From assembly GCF_000702905.1 (NCBI RefSeq), contig NZ_JNKR01000001.1, positions 124,001 through 188,000 of the forward strand: a DNA stretch of 64,000 nt. The letters run 5' to 3'. Source of the stretch: Mitsuokella jalaludinii DSM 13811. GTDB lineage: Bacteria; Bacillota; Negativicutes; Selenomonadales; Selenomonadaceae. The notes beneath the pieces were generated by a model that saw only the letters and a program-made list of their open reading frames with translations, was not told the DNA's origin and ran no database searches. The position numbers were made by a program, and so were the translations under genes. This document shows, one piece after another, positions 24,289 to 33,348 of this stretch (its first letter is position 1; every line of letters starts with the position of its first letter).

Positions 24289-25310
24289 CATCTCCTGCAG
24301 AGCGTGATGACAGCCTCTTCGAGCATCTCATTGCCGGCCTGTCCCGTCTTGAGCAGATAGTCGGCATCGATGAGCCGCAGCATCGCGCACTTCAAGGTAT
24401 CCTCCTTGAAGGCAGCGGCCGCCCGCCCGAGTTTCTCGGCGATGAAGGGATTGAGCTCCAGTGGCTTGGCGAGCGCCTTGCCGCGCACGCCCCTCTTCAT
24501 GAGCACCTTCGCCTGCCAGAGCTGGCGCACGTGGCGCGTCAGCAGGGCCAGCAGCACGGTGAAGTACGTGCCGTCTGCCAATTGACGGTGCAGCAGCATC
24601 AGGGCCTTCTTGCTGTCGCGCGCGCTGATGGCATCCATGAGCGCAAAGACCGAGACTTCCGGCAGGCCCGAGAAGACTTCGACGAGCTCCGCCTTCGTGA
24701 TGCGCCGCCCCTCGCTGAAGAGCGCGAGCTTGTCGAACTCCTTATCGAGGTACGAGAGCGAGATCTGCTGCATCATGCTGACAGCTCCAGCAAAGTAGGC
24801 GTAAGCATCGCGGTCCATCTCCTTGTGGATGGCGCGCAGCTTGTCCTGCAGCCAGTCCTGGATGTTCCAGGCGCGCAAGGGCTCCGCCTCGAGCACAAGG
24901 CCATTTTTTGACAATGCCTTGTAGAGCTTTCGCCGCTTGTCCGCCTTGTAGGGCGCGACGAAGATCAAGTAGCTGTAGGGCGGCATGTTGCCGAGCTGAT
25001 GGCAGAGCGCCTCGAGCTCCTTGGTATCAGCAGGCGCCTTGTTCTCCCGGAAGAGATTCGTCCCCGAAAGGGCGATGACATTCTTGTCGGCAAAGAATGG
25101 CGCCGCTTCGATGCTCGCGAGCAGGTCTGCGAGCGCCATGTCGCCATTGACCTTCTGCAGCGCATCCTCCATGCCGACGCCGTCCGGGAAGAGCCTCCCG
25201 AGCAGGGCCCCCTTCGCCTTATCGATGTAGTACGGCTCCTCGCCGCTCAGCAGGAATACATGCGGCAGCTCCCCCTTGCGGATGGCCGCCATGAACTCGC
25301 CGAATTTCAC
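24288..25310 (-). CDS. holA: DNA polymerase III delta subunit
   Basis: The protein of about 340 residues loads the beta clamp. It has the family pattern VFLLSGEEPYYIDKAKGAL near the N-terminus, ALQKVNGDMALADLLASIEAAPFFADKNVIAL, LIFVAPYKADKRRKLYKAL and a C-terminal helical domain (ALMLLHRQLADGTYFTVLLALLTRHVRQL). The start is put at GTG 25310, eight bases after AAAGGGG; a TTG two codons upstream is adjacent to that site. In many Firmicutes holA follows comEC directly; here gdhA and a helicase lie between. Confidence 0.93.
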   Translation of the reverse strand: MKFGEFMAAIRKGELPHVFLLSGEEPYYIDKAKGALLGRLFPDGVGMEDALQKVNGDMALADLLASIEAAPFFADKNVIALSGTNLFRENKAPADTKELEALCHQLGNMPPYSYLIFVAPYKADKRRKLYKALSKNGLVLEAEPLRAWNIQDWLQDKLRAIHKEMDRDAYAYFAGAVSMMQQISLSYLDKEFDKLALFSEGRRITKAELVEVFSGLPEVSVFALMDAISARDSKKALMLLHRQLADGTYFTVLLALLTRHVRQLWQAKVLMKRGVRGKALAKPLELNPFIAEKLGRAAAAFKEDTLKCAMLRLIDADYLLKTGQAGNEMLEEAVITLCRR

Positions 25311-25357
25311 CAGCAACGCCCCTTTCCAAAGTCTTTCTTCCTGATAGCATTATAGCA

Positions 25358-25398
25358 TAAAAGAACGCCGCTCCACCAAAAGATGAAGCGGCGCTTTT
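25358..25398 (-). terminator. Terminator of gdhA
   Basis: GCGCCGCTTCA and GGAGCGGCGTT pair on the minus strand, followed by CTTTTA. Confidence 0.75.
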
Positions 25399-25427
25399 GT
25401 GCCCGTCCGTATCGGGAAAGCTCTCGG

Positions 25428-26777
25428 TCAGACAAGCCCCTGAGCCAGCATGACATCGGCGACGCGCACGAAGGCTGTGATATTCGCACCGGCGACAAGG
25501 TCGTCGGGGTCTGCGTATTTCTCGGCATTCTTGCGAGCGCTCTCGTAGATGTTCTTCATGATAGCCTTGAGGCGGCCATCGACTTCCTCGAACGTCCACT
25601 GCAGGCGCTCCGAGTTCTGCGCCATCTCGAGGGCTGAGACAGCGACACCGCCGGCATTTGCAGCCTTGGCTGGCGCGAAGAGGACCTTTTGCTGCTGGAA
25701 GTAGGCGATGGCGTCGAGCGAGGACGGCATGTTCGCGCCCTCGCCGACAGCTGTAACACCGTTGGCGACGAGCGCCTTGGCGCTCGCGAGGTCGATCTCG
25801 CCCTGCGTCGCGCACGGCAGCGCGATGTCGCACTTGACCGTCCAGACACCGCGGCAGCCCTCGTGGTACTCAGCCTGCGGATGCTTCTCGACGTACTCCT
25901 TGATGCGGCCGCGGCGCACCTGCTTGATCTCCTTGACAGCGGCGAGGTCGATGCCTTCCGGGTCGTAGATGTAGCCGTTCGAGTCGGAGCAAGTGACGAC
26001 CTTCGCGCCGTACTCCTGCGCCTTCTCGATGGCATACGTCGCGACATTGCCCGAGCCAGAGACGACAATCGTCTTGCCTGCAAGGTCAATGCCCTTGGCA
26101 TCGAGCATATTCTTGACGAAGTACAGCAGGCCGTAGCCCGTCGCTTCCGTGCGCGCAAGAGAACCCCAGTAATCGACGCGCTTGCCCGTCAGCACGCCGG
26201 CGTCGTAGCTGTCGCGGATGCGCTTGTACTGGCCGAAGAGATAGCCGATCTCGCGGCCGCCGACGCCGATGTCCCCGGCCGGCACGTCGACATTCGGGCC
26301 AATGTGGCGGCAGAGCTCCGTCATGAAACTCTGGCAGAAGTGCATGACCTCATTGTCGCTGCGCCCGTGCGGGTCAAAGTCCGAGCCACCCTTGGCGCCG
26401 CCGATTGGCAGTCCCGTCAGGGCATTCTTGTAGACCTGCTCGAAGGCCAGGAACTTCAGGACATCGAGCGTGACGCTCGGATGGAAGCGCAGGCCGCCCT
26501 TGTAGGGGCCCATCGCGCTCGACATCTGGACGCGGTAGCCGCGGTTGACCTGGACCTCGCCCTTGTCGTCCTGCCAGACCACGCGGAAGGAGACGGTGCG
26601 CTCTGGCTCGACCATGCGCTCCAGGATCTTGTTCTCCCTGTACTCCGGATGCACTTCCAGGACTGGGACAATGCTCGAGAATACCTCGGATACCGTGTCG
26701 TGGAACATCTTCTGCTCTGGATCCTTCTGCTCGATGCTCGCGAGCACATCCTCAACATACTGTTTCATATCAGCCAA
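25428..26777 (-). CDS. gdhA: NADP-type glutamate dehydrogenase
   Basis: The hexameric enzyme of about 449 residues aminates 2-oxoglutarate. Visible motifs are GPYKGGLRFHPSV, the catalytic-Lys region LTGLPIGGAKGGSDFDP, DVPAGDIGVGGREIGYLFG, SGSGNVATYAIEKA and ANAGGVAVSALEMAQN. It closely follows the E. coli GdhA pattern. The start is taken as TTG at 26777, six bases after AAGGAAGGG; ATG at 26768 (MKQYVED) is an alternative. A palindrome ATACTATAC/GTATATAGTAT lies near the promoter at 26857-26885. Confidence 0.95.
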   Translation of the reverse strand: MADMKQYVEDVLASIEQKDPEQKMFHDTVSEVFSSIVPVLEVHPEYRENKILERMVEPERTVSFRVVWQDDKGEVQVNRGYRVQMSSAMGPYKGGLRFHPSVTLDVLKFLAFEQVYKNALTGLPIGGAKGGSDFDPHGRSDNEVMHFCQSFMTELCRHIGPNVDVPAGDIGVGGREIGYLFGQYKRIRDSYDAGVLTGKRVDYWGSLARTEATGYGLLYFVKNMLDAKGIDLAGKTIVVSGSGNVATYAIEKAQEYGAKVVTCSDSNGYIYDPEGIDLAAVKEIKQVRRGRIKEYVEKHPQAEYHEGCRGVWTVKCDIALPCATQGEIDLASAKALVANGVTAVGEGANMPSSLDAIAYFQQQKVLFAPAKAANAGGVAVSALEMAQNSERLQWTFEEVDGRLKAIMKNIYESARKNAEKYADPDDLVAGANITAFVRVADVMLAQGLV

Positions 26778-26856
26778 AACTAACCCTTCCTTTCCAAATC
26801 GAAAATCCCCATTCAGGCTTACAACGTTACAGTCATAGCCATCTAAAAAAATTATA

Positions 26857-26885
26857 CTATACGAGCGCGGCAATGTATATAGTAT
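26857..26885 (-). promoter_or_regulatory. gdhA promoter region with palindrome
   Basis: TATAAT lies 17 bp after TATACA on the minus strand. The flanking inverted repeat (ATACTATA ... TATAGTAT) could be an operator or simply AT-rich promoter sequence. Confidence 0.45.
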
Positions 26886-26912
26886 TTCAAAAAGAAGTAT
26901 AATTCCAACATC

Positions 26913-29501
26913 TCACTCATTCTGCACGAACTCGCGCGGCAGGTCGAGCAGGAAACGGCTCATGTGCGTGTAGTGGCCGTATTGCGTCTGGCACCAGGAC
27001 AGGAAGAGCTGGCGCTTCGGACGCGTGATGGCGACGTAGAAGAGGCGCGCTTCCTCATCGAGGCTGTCGTTCTTCTCTGCCTGGAGTCCCGGGAACGTCC
27101 CCTCCTGCAGGCCCGCGACGAAGACGTAGTCGAACTCCGCGCCCTTTGCCTGATGCACGGTGACGATGGGGATCTGCTGCCGCTTCGTCATGGCGTCGAG
27201 GTTCGTGTTGGAGAGTGTCACGTAGTTGAGGAAGCGCATCAAGGCGTCGAATGGGCGCGCCTCGCTGTCGTCCATCGCGCGCGCCTGCCGGAAGAGGTCG
27301 CGAAGGTTCTCGATACGCTGCGCCTCCCCGCGCCTGCGGTAGTAATCATCGATGCCGATGTCCACGACGATCTTGGCGAGCAGCTGCCAGGGGCGCATCC
27401 TCACGGCCTCGCGCCGGATGGAGCTGATGTGTCCCGCGAGCTCGTTGAATACATCCTGCCACTTCTCCATGAATTCCTTGCGCTCTCTGGCATGCGGGCG
27501 TATATCCTTCTCGATGGCGTAGACGAGGATCTCGGCCGTCGCGCAGACATCGTCCATTGCATCGTGTGTAGAGCGGTGCGAGACATGACAGAATTCGCCG
27601 AGGTACTCGAGCTTGTGGTTCGGCAGGTTCGGGTAGAAGCGGCGAAAGATGTCGAGCGTGTCGTAGTAACGCCGGTACGCGAGTGGCGGCAGGCCGAGCC
27701 GCGCGAGCTCGCTGCCGAGGATGCTGAGGTCATACGTGACGTTGTGGCCGACGATGACGCTGCCCGCGGCAAAGGCGCAGAACTCGCGCAGGACTTCCTC
27801 CGGCTCCTGGCCTTCCTGCTGCAGTAATGCGTCGCTGATCTTGTGCACCTTGTAGCTGTCTCCAACAGAGCGGCGTGCCTTCAAGAGGCGCTTGAACTCA
27901 GCCTTTGCCTTCCCGTCCCGGCCGAGACGCAGGCCGGCAATCTGGATGATCTCATCGCGCGTCGGGTCGACACCCGTCGCCTCGACGTCGAAGACGACGA
28001 TATCCTCCGCCTCGAACGCCTCTACAAGCACTGCGAACGGGTCGCCCGTGCGCCGCGCATCCTCGTCGAGGTAATCCGTGATGCGGATGCCAGCCCGGCG
28101 ATACGACTCGTGCGAGATCTTGCGTATTGTGCCCGGGCCGATGCCCCTGCCGAAGCGGTTGAGAATGCGCACGAAGCTCGCCGCATCGTGCGGGTTGACG
28201 ACGAGCCGCAGGAAGGCCAGCGCGTCCTTGACCTCCTGCCGCCGGAAGAACTTGAGCTCATCGAGTAGCATGAAGGGCAGGCGCTCGCCCTCCGCCAGAT
28301 GGCAACCAAGGTTGCGGAAGTAGAGCGACAGGTCTTTATTGTAGCGGTTGCTGCGCGTCAGGATGCAGACGCGCCCGTAATCCTCCACCGGCAGCTGTTG
28401 GATCTTGTAGTAGATCCACTGTGCTTCCTCCGCGAAGCTCATCGCGCCCTTCAGCACGATGGGCAGGCCGTGCTCAGCGCTGACCGCATGGATGCCCTCG
28501 GGGTAGAGCGCCGAGACGCGCTCGGGGAAGCGGTTCTTCAGCCACGCGAAGGACGCGCTCAAGAGGACCTGCGTCGAGCGGTAGTTCTCCGTCAGCACGA
28601 TGCGGCGCGGATGCCAGTCGCGCTGATAGGCGCGCAGGACGACCTCGGGATGCGAGCCGCGCCACTCGTAGATGGTCTGGAAGTAATCGCCGCAGAGCAG
28701 CAGGCGGCTGCTGCCGAAGATGCGCGAGAGGATGCGGTACTCGAGCTCGCTCGTGTCCTGCACCTCGTCGATGTTGATGTAGAGGAAGCGGCGCGCCCAC
28801 TTGATGGCGATATCCGCCTGAGCAAAGAGCGCTTCGGCCTGCACGATGAGATCCGTGAAGTCGAGGCCGTGCACATCGTGGAGGCGCGCATCGTAACGCG
28901 CCGCGATTGTCGGGCCCCAGGCCTGCCACGCTTCGAAGAGCTGGCGGTAGAACTGGTAGTGCTCTGTGACGGCAAGCTTCCGGACAGCAGCGGGGTCTTC
29001 TGCCAATAATCTCTGCAGGGCAGCCTTGTAGTCGGCCTCAGCATCATCCGTCTGGAGGCCGTACGCCGTCCGCGCTTCCTTCAAGAGAGCAATCAAGGAT
29101 TGGACGGAGCGCACGGGCCAATCCTCGGACAGGAGATCTCGGATGATGGCGAGGCAGTCCGCCTCATCGAAGATCGTGAAGTCCGCGAAGATATCCGAGT
29201 GGCGCTTGGCCTCCGTCTTGATGACGTCGTAGCAGAAGCCATGGAACGTCCGGACGAGCACGCGCCGCCCGGCCTCGCCGGCGCGCAGGACGATGCGCTC
29301 CTTCATCTCACGGCACGCCTTGTTCGTGAAAGTCAGGCAGAGAATCTCCTCCGGCTCGGCCCGCTCTGCCGCCAGTATGTTGGCGATGCGGCAGGCCAGC
29401 GTATTCGTCTTGCCCGTACCAGCGGGCGCGAGCAAGAGGATGTTGTCCGACAGGTTCTCCACCGCCTCGCGCTGCGCCGGATTCAGTTCTGCAAATTCCA
29501 T
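26913..29501 (-). CDS. UvrD/Rep-type helicase with an embedded DEDDh 3'-5' exonuclease domain
   Basis: The 862-residue protein has SF1A helicase motifs: Walker A APAGTGKT (K31), motif Ia LTFTNKACREMKER, motif II NIDEVQDTSE (244-252), motif III LLLCGDYFQTIYEWRG, motif IV LTENYRST, and near the end motif V TVHQAKGAEFDYVFVAG and motif VI EEARLFYVAITRPKR. Between residues about 500 and 662 lies a DnaQ-like exonuclease: VVFDVEATG (D505, E507), IVGHNVTYD (D591) and STHDAMDD (H646, D651), so the DEDDh set is complete. GAGGTGATCGT precedes the ATG, 27 bp after comEC. A role in repair or processing of incoming DNA is inferred from the comEA-comEC operon. Confidence 0.92.
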   Translation of the reverse strand: MEFAELNPAQREAVENLSDNILLLAPAGTGKTNTLACRIANILAAERAEPEEILCLTFTNKACREMKERIVLRAGEAGRRVLVRTFHGFCYDVIKTEAKRHSDIFADFTIFDEADCLAIIRDLLSEDWPVRSVQSLIALLKEARTAYGLQTDDAEADYKAALQRLLAEDPAAVRKLAVTEHYQFYRQLFEAWQAWGPTIAARYDARLHDVHGLDFTDLIVQAEALFAQADIAIKWARRFLYINIDEVQDTSELEYRILSRIFGSSRLLLCGDYFQTIYEWRGSHPEVVLRAYQRDWHPRRIVLTENYRSTQVLLSASFAWLKNRFPERVSALYPEGIHAVSAEHGLPIVLKGAMSFAEEAQWIYYKIQQLPVEDYGRVCILTRSNRYNKDLSLYFRNLGCHLAEGERLPFMLLDELKFFRRQEVKDALAFLRLVVNPHDAASFVRILNRFGRGIGPGTIRKISHESYRRAGIRITDYLDEDARRTGDPFAVLVEAFEAEDIVVFDVEATGVDPTRDEIIQIAGLRLGRDGKAKAEFKRLLKARRSVGDSYKVHKISDALLQQEGQEPEEVLREFCAFAAGSVIVGHNVTYDLSILGSELARLGLPPLAYRRYYDTLDIFRRFYPNLPNHKLEYLGEFCHVSHRSTHDAMDDVCATAEILVYAIEKDIRPHARERKEFMEKWQDVFNELAGHISSIRREAVRMRPWQLLAKIVVDIGIDDYYRRRGEAQRIENLRDLFRQARAMDDSEARPFDALMRFLNYVTLSNTNLDAMTKRQQIPIVTVHQAKGAEFDYVFVAGLQEGTFPGLQAEKNDSLDEEARLFYVAITRPKRQLFLSWCQTQYGHYTHMSRFLLDLPREFVQNE

Positions 29502-29528
29502 ACGATCACCTCAAGATCTGCCAATACG

Positions 29529-31949
29529 TCACGACTGCTTGACATGCGTCCTCACCCACATCTTCTCTCCGTCCGTCTCAAAGACGATGGCCCCTGCCTG
29601 GTCCGTGCGCAGGATCTCGATGCCCTGCTGCTCATAGCGGCGCAGGACCTCTTCCTTCGGGTGGCCAAAGGAATTCTCGAAGCCCACACAGAAGACACCG
29701 TAGCGCGGCTTGACAGTCTGAAGGAATGCCAGCGAGCTCGATGTCGCGGAGCCGTGGTGGCCGGCCTTGAGGACCGCTGCCCGCACGTCTTTGCCCGTCT
29801 CCAATAGCTTTGCCTCCTGTTCCTTGACGAGGTCGCCCGTGAAGAGGAACTGCGCCCTGCCGTAGGAAACGCGGTAGACGTTTGAGACTTCATTGCCCGT
29901 GCCGCCGCCCTCCGGCGCAGGCGGGGCAAACAGCACCTCCACCTTGACGCCGTCTATGGTCAAAGCATCGCCCTCCTGCGCCCGGCTGAACTTCTGCAGC
30001 AAAGGGTCGGCATCGCCTATCCCCATGCTGCGCGCATAGGCGGCCGTGCCCTCGTCCGCCGTGTATACATGGCCGACCGGCATCTTCTGCAGGATGGCAC
30101 CGCAGCCTTGTGCGTGGTCCTCGTGCGCGTGCGTCAGGAAGACAGCCTCGACCTCCCGGATGCCGTGATGCAGGAGATACGGCACATCGACGCGCGCGCC
30201 GATATCGAAGCTGCCATTGCGCGTGCCGCCCGTATCAATGAGCAGAGCCCGCCCCCTCGGCGTCACGACGAGCGCCGCATCGCCCTGTCCCACATCGAGG
30301 AAGTGGACCGCGAGGCGCTCCGGCGTGACTGCACGGTAGACTGCGACAGCAGCCGCCAACGCGAGAAACAGCGCGAACGCCGGCCGTCGCCAGGGCACAA
30401 GGCGGGTCCGCAGCCATTCCCGCTGCTCTTCTGTCAGCAGCAGAGTGCCCAACGCGAAGTAGTAGAGCACGACAGCAGGCCAGCCCATCGCCGAGAGGTA
30501 GAAGATGCCGCCTGGGAGACTCGCGAGTACGTGTGCGAGCTCCGCCGCCAATCCCAGCAGCAAACTCGTCAAAGCGAAGACGATATGGCCGAGAAGCGGC
30601 AGCAGGAAGGCCACGAGCCCCGCAAAGAGCCCGAGGATGATGATGAGCTCCAGGATGGGCACGACGAGCAGATTAGCGAGCAGTGCCGAAAGCGACACCT
30701 GCCCGAAGTACCAGGCGAGCACAGGAAGCGTCGCGAGCTGCGCTGAAAGGGTGATGGCGAGGCCCATCGCTAGGACATCTGGCATGCCCCTCGCGCGCAG
30801 CCATGCCCGGAAAACAGGCGCGAGGAACAAGAGCCCGGCCGTCGCCAGATATGACAGCTCGAAGCTGATGTGGAAGAGCAGCAGCGGGTTCCAGAGCAGC
30901 ATGAAAATGCCCGTCAGCAGCAGGACACAGCGCGATTCGCGCTCGCGCCCGAGCGCCAGGGCCAGGAAGGCCAGTCCGCCCATGATGGCCGAGCGGATGA
31001 CAGGCGGCACGCAGCCCGCCAGGATGCTGTAGAGGGCGATGCAGGAGAGCACGAGCGCAGCAGAGACGGTGCGCGGCAGGCGCAGCGCCGCGGCCAGCCA
31101 GGCCATGACAGCCGCAATGAGGCTGATGTGCGAGCCCGACACCGAGAGGATGTGCACGATGCCCGTCGCCTGGAAGTCCGCGACGAGGTCCTCAGAGAGC
31201 CCTTGATAGCCGCCGAACAGCATGGCAAAGACGGCCGCGGCATCTTCCTTCGGCATGGCGCGCTCCATGCCCGTCCTGTAATGTTCGCGGATCCCGGCAA
31301 TGAAGCGCCGGAATGCATGGCCTTCGCGTGCCTCGGTCTTCGCGCCGCCCTTGCCCGCCACGACGCTCGCCGTGATGCCGTCGGAGCGCAAGAGGAGAGC
31401 TGTGTCAAGCTGGCCGGGATTCTGGTAGCCGCGCGGCAGGCGCACCCTGCCCGAGGCCGTCACAGCATCGCCGATGCGAGCGACCTTATCCGGCATGACG
31501 GACGCCCTCGCGTAGAGATAGCACTTCCCTGCGGCCTTCTGCCAGTCGCCGCCCGGGCGCCTGACCTGCTCCACCGCCACGAGATAGCGGACCTTGTAGA
31601 TGCGGCTGCCATCCGGCAGCACCGCCTGCGTCCAGCGCGGCTCATCGTCGATCGTGCCGCTGACCTTGACCTCTGCGCCCGCCCCCGCGAAATACGAGAT
31701 GTCCGCCGGCGGCAGAAAGAGCGCCGCCTGCAGCCGGACGATGCCGAGTGCGAAGAAGAGCAGCAGCACCATGATGGCGCAGAGACGGTTCCCGCGCCAT
31801 AGCAGGAGCAAAGATGCAAGCAGCAAGGCAGCCAGAGCAGCCCCTCCCCAGCGGATGGAGAACGACTGTGCAAGCGACAGCTCAATGCCAAGTGCCAGCA
31901 CGAGCAGCACAGCGGCGAGGAAGAGTACGGGATACTGTCCTGTCTTCAT
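29529..31949 (-). CDS. comEC: DNA-uptake channel ComEC
   Basis: The 806-residue membrane protein has an N-terminal OB-type region after two helices, the ComEC competence domain (ILSVSGSHISLIAAVMAWL, GCVPPVIRSAIMGGLAFLALALGRE) with many helices, and a C-terminal metallo-beta-lactamase-like domain (VHFLDVGQGDAALVVTPRG, HAHEDHAQGCGAI, LKAGHHGSATSSS). ComEC carries transforming DNA across the inner membrane and the C-terminal domain may degrade one strand. It follows comEA by 15 bp. The product is full length, so natural competence is plausible. Confidence 0.95.
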   Translation of the reverse strand: MKTGQYPVLFLAAVLLVLALGIELSLAQSFSIRWGGAALAALLLASLLLLWRGNRLCAIMVLLLFFALGIVRLQAALFLPPADISYFAGAGAEVKVSGTIDDEPRWTQAVLPDGSRIYKVRYLVAVEQVRRPGGDWQKAAGKCYLYARASVMPDKVARIGDAVTASGRVRLPRGYQNPGQLDTALLLRSDGITASVVAGKGGAKTEAREGHAFRRFIAGIREHYRTGMERAMPKEDAAAVFAMLFGGYQGLSEDLVADFQATGIVHILSVSGSHISLIAAVMAWLAAALRLPRTVSAALVLSCIALYSILAGCVPPVIRSAIMGGLAFLALALGRERESRCVLLLTGIFMLLWNPLLLFHISFELSYLATAGLLFLAPVFRAWLRARGMPDVLAMGLAITLSAQLATLPVLAWYFGQVSLSALLANLLVVPILELIIILGLFAGLVAFLLPLLGHIVFALTSLLLGLAAELAHVLASLPGGIFYLSAMGWPAVVLYYFALGTLLLTEEQREWLRTRLVPWRRPAFALFLALAAAVAVYRAVTPERLAVHFLDVGQGDAALVVTPRGRALLIDTGGTRNGSFDIGARVDVPYLLHHGIREVEAVFLTHAHEDHAQGCGAILQKMPVGHVYTADEGTAAYARSMGIGDADPLLQKFSRAQEGDALTIDGVKVEVLFAPPAPEGGGTGNEVSNVYRVSYGRAQFLFTGDLVKEQEAKLLETGKDVRAAVLKAGHHGSATSSSLAFLQTVKPRYGVFCVGFENSFGHPKEEVLRRYEQQGIEILRTDQAGAIVFETDGEKMWVRTHVKQS

Positions 31950-31964
31950 GATACCCTCCCGATA

Positions 31965-32552
31965 TTAAAGGCAGATCTTGTCCTTCATCTTCTCGAATTT
32001 CGCCTCACCGATGCCCTTGACTTTCTTGATGTCCTCGATTGCGGTGAAAGCTCCCTCCGTCTCGCGGTACTCGATGATGCGCTTGGCCATGGCGGGGCCG
32101 ATGCCAGGCAGCGCATCGAGCTCCTCCGCGCTGGCCGTGTTGATATTGATGGGGCCGTCCGCCTTCGTCTTGACTGCAGAGGAGGCCTTGCCGGTATTTG
32201 CCGGCAAAGCAGAGCTCCCCGCCTGCTTCTCCGGCACGCGGACCTGCTGTCCGTCCTTGAGCACCTGCGCCATGTTGACCTTCTCGCCGTCAGCTGTCGG
32301 CAGCAGTCCGCCGCAGGCCTTGACCGCATCCGCCATGCGCGCGCCCTCCCTGACGGTCACGACGCCGGGCTTGTTGATGGCCCCCGTCACATACACCGTG
32401 ATCTCCGCGCGGTCTTCCTGACTGACAGCCTGCGAGGCTGCATCGAGCTGGATGCTCTCCTTCTCCTGCATGTAGCAGCCATAGTAGGTGCCCCCGGCCA
32501 CTGCCAGGACGATCAGCAGCAGGATCAGCATCGATTTCCGGTACATCGGCAA
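31965..32552 (-). CDS. comEA: Competence DNA-binding protein ComEA
   Basis: About 195 residues: one N-terminal membrane helix (MLILLLIVLAVAGGTYYG), a SLBB domain (VTGAINKPGVVTVREGARMADAVKACGG), and a C-terminal helix-hairpin-helix domain (ININTASAEELDALPGIGPAMAKRIIEYRE, IKKVKGIGEAKFEKMKDKI). ComEA binds dsDNA at the surface and hands it to ComEC. The start is TTG at 32552, eight bases after GGAGG; ATG at 32546 is an alternative. It heads the comEA-comEC-helicase operon. Confidence 0.94.
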   Translation of the reverse strand: MPMYRKSMLILLLIVLAVAGGTYYGCYMQEKESIQLDAASQAVSQEDRAEITVYVTGAINKPGVVTVREGARMADAVKACGGLLPTADGEKVNMAQVLKDGQQVRVPEKQAGSSALPANTGKASSAVKTKADGPININTASAEELDALPGIGPAMAKRIIEYRETEGAFTAIEDIKKVKGIGEAKFEKMKDKICL

Positions 32553-32626
32553 GATAATCGCCTCCTTTGACTCTGGCAATTGGATTGCAGACGAGTGTAT
32601 CCCTGTTAAGAACATTCGCCCTCAAC

Positions 32627-32656
32627 GAAAAAAACTCCTGCCTCAGCAGGAGTTTT
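32627..32656 (-). terminator. Terminator of the 119-residue unknown gene
   Basis: AAACTCCTGC and GCAGGAGTTT pair around TGAG, followed by TTTT on the minus strand. It may also serve the opposite direction. Confidence 0.8.
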
Positions 32657-32698
32657 CGGAATCAAAATGATGGCAAAGGATGGCGGCCGCGCCATGAC

Positions 32699-33058
32699 TC
32701 AGGCAATGGCAGCGCGCACGCGGAAGTAATCTTCGAGGTAGCTCGTCCAGCCGATGTCGTAGATCGTCTCTTCCCCGATCTCGTTCTGATAGAGTGCGAG
32801 GACGATCATCATGAGTGAATCGGCCACATAGCAGTCATCGGCCATGCCCATCTCCTCGTAGTTCTCGTAAATCGGAACGACGATGCGCGTCAGGCGCTCT
32901 TTCGACATGCTCGCAATGATATCGTACATCGCCTCACAGTATTCCATTGTGTCTTTTCGATACGCCATCGGATTCCGTTTTACAGAATCTTCAATATTGC
33001 GAATCTGACTCAGTGCAATCAACTTTATTCTCATTACAAGCATATCTTTCATATACAT
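32699..33058 (-). CDS. Uncharacterised 119-residue protein
   Basis: I do not recognise this protein. It is soluble, rich in Met, Tyr and acidic residues (YRKDTMEYCEAMYDIIASMSKERLTR, ENYEEMGMADDCYVADSLMMIVLALYQ) and predicted to be mostly helical. It has a strong promoter (TTGCAA-N17-TATAAT), GGAGGAATGACGT before the ATG, and its own terminator, so the signals for a real single-gene unit are good. It lies between comEA and brnQ without an evident link to either. Confidence 0.7.
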   Translation of the reverse strand: MYMKDMLVMRIKLIALSQIRNIEDSVKRNPMAYRKDTMEYCEAMYDIIASMSKERLTRIVVPIYENYEEMGMADDCYVADSLMMIVLALYQNEIGEETIYDIGWTSYLEDYFRVRAAIA

Positions 33059-33083
33059 ACGTCATTCCTCCATCCGTGGATTT

Positions 33084-33112
33084 ATTATAGCGCAGGTTTA
33101 CATGTATTGCAA
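33084..33112 (-). promoter_or_regulatory. Sigma-A promoter of the 119-residue protein gene
   Basis: TTGCAA (33107-33112), 17 bp, TATAAT (33084-33089) on the minus strand. Several GTATAC-type palindromic patches occur just upstream (33117-33185). Confidence 0.7.
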
Positions 33113-33256
33113 ATTGTATGCATGTATACTTTAGATATGTTTCTTTAATAGCGTGATTATTTTATATCTGTATACATGATACAGGATATTGCTGTGTACA
33201 TTTTTGGGGAAATCAGAGTGGATAGAGGCAGAAAAAACAAATTTGTCCATGCAGAA

Positions 33257-33285
33257 TTGACATTTCTGAGAAAAGCACTTAGAAT
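33257..33285 (+). promoter_or_regulatory. Sigma-A promoter of brnQ
   Basis: Perfect TTGACA (33257-33262), 17 bp, TAGAAT (33280-33285). No leader structure was seen between it and the gene. Confidence 0.75.
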
Positions 33286-33348
33286 GGATGAGTCATGCCC
33301 ATGACAAACACATATACGCATCCCATCAATACGAAAGGAGTCTTTCCT

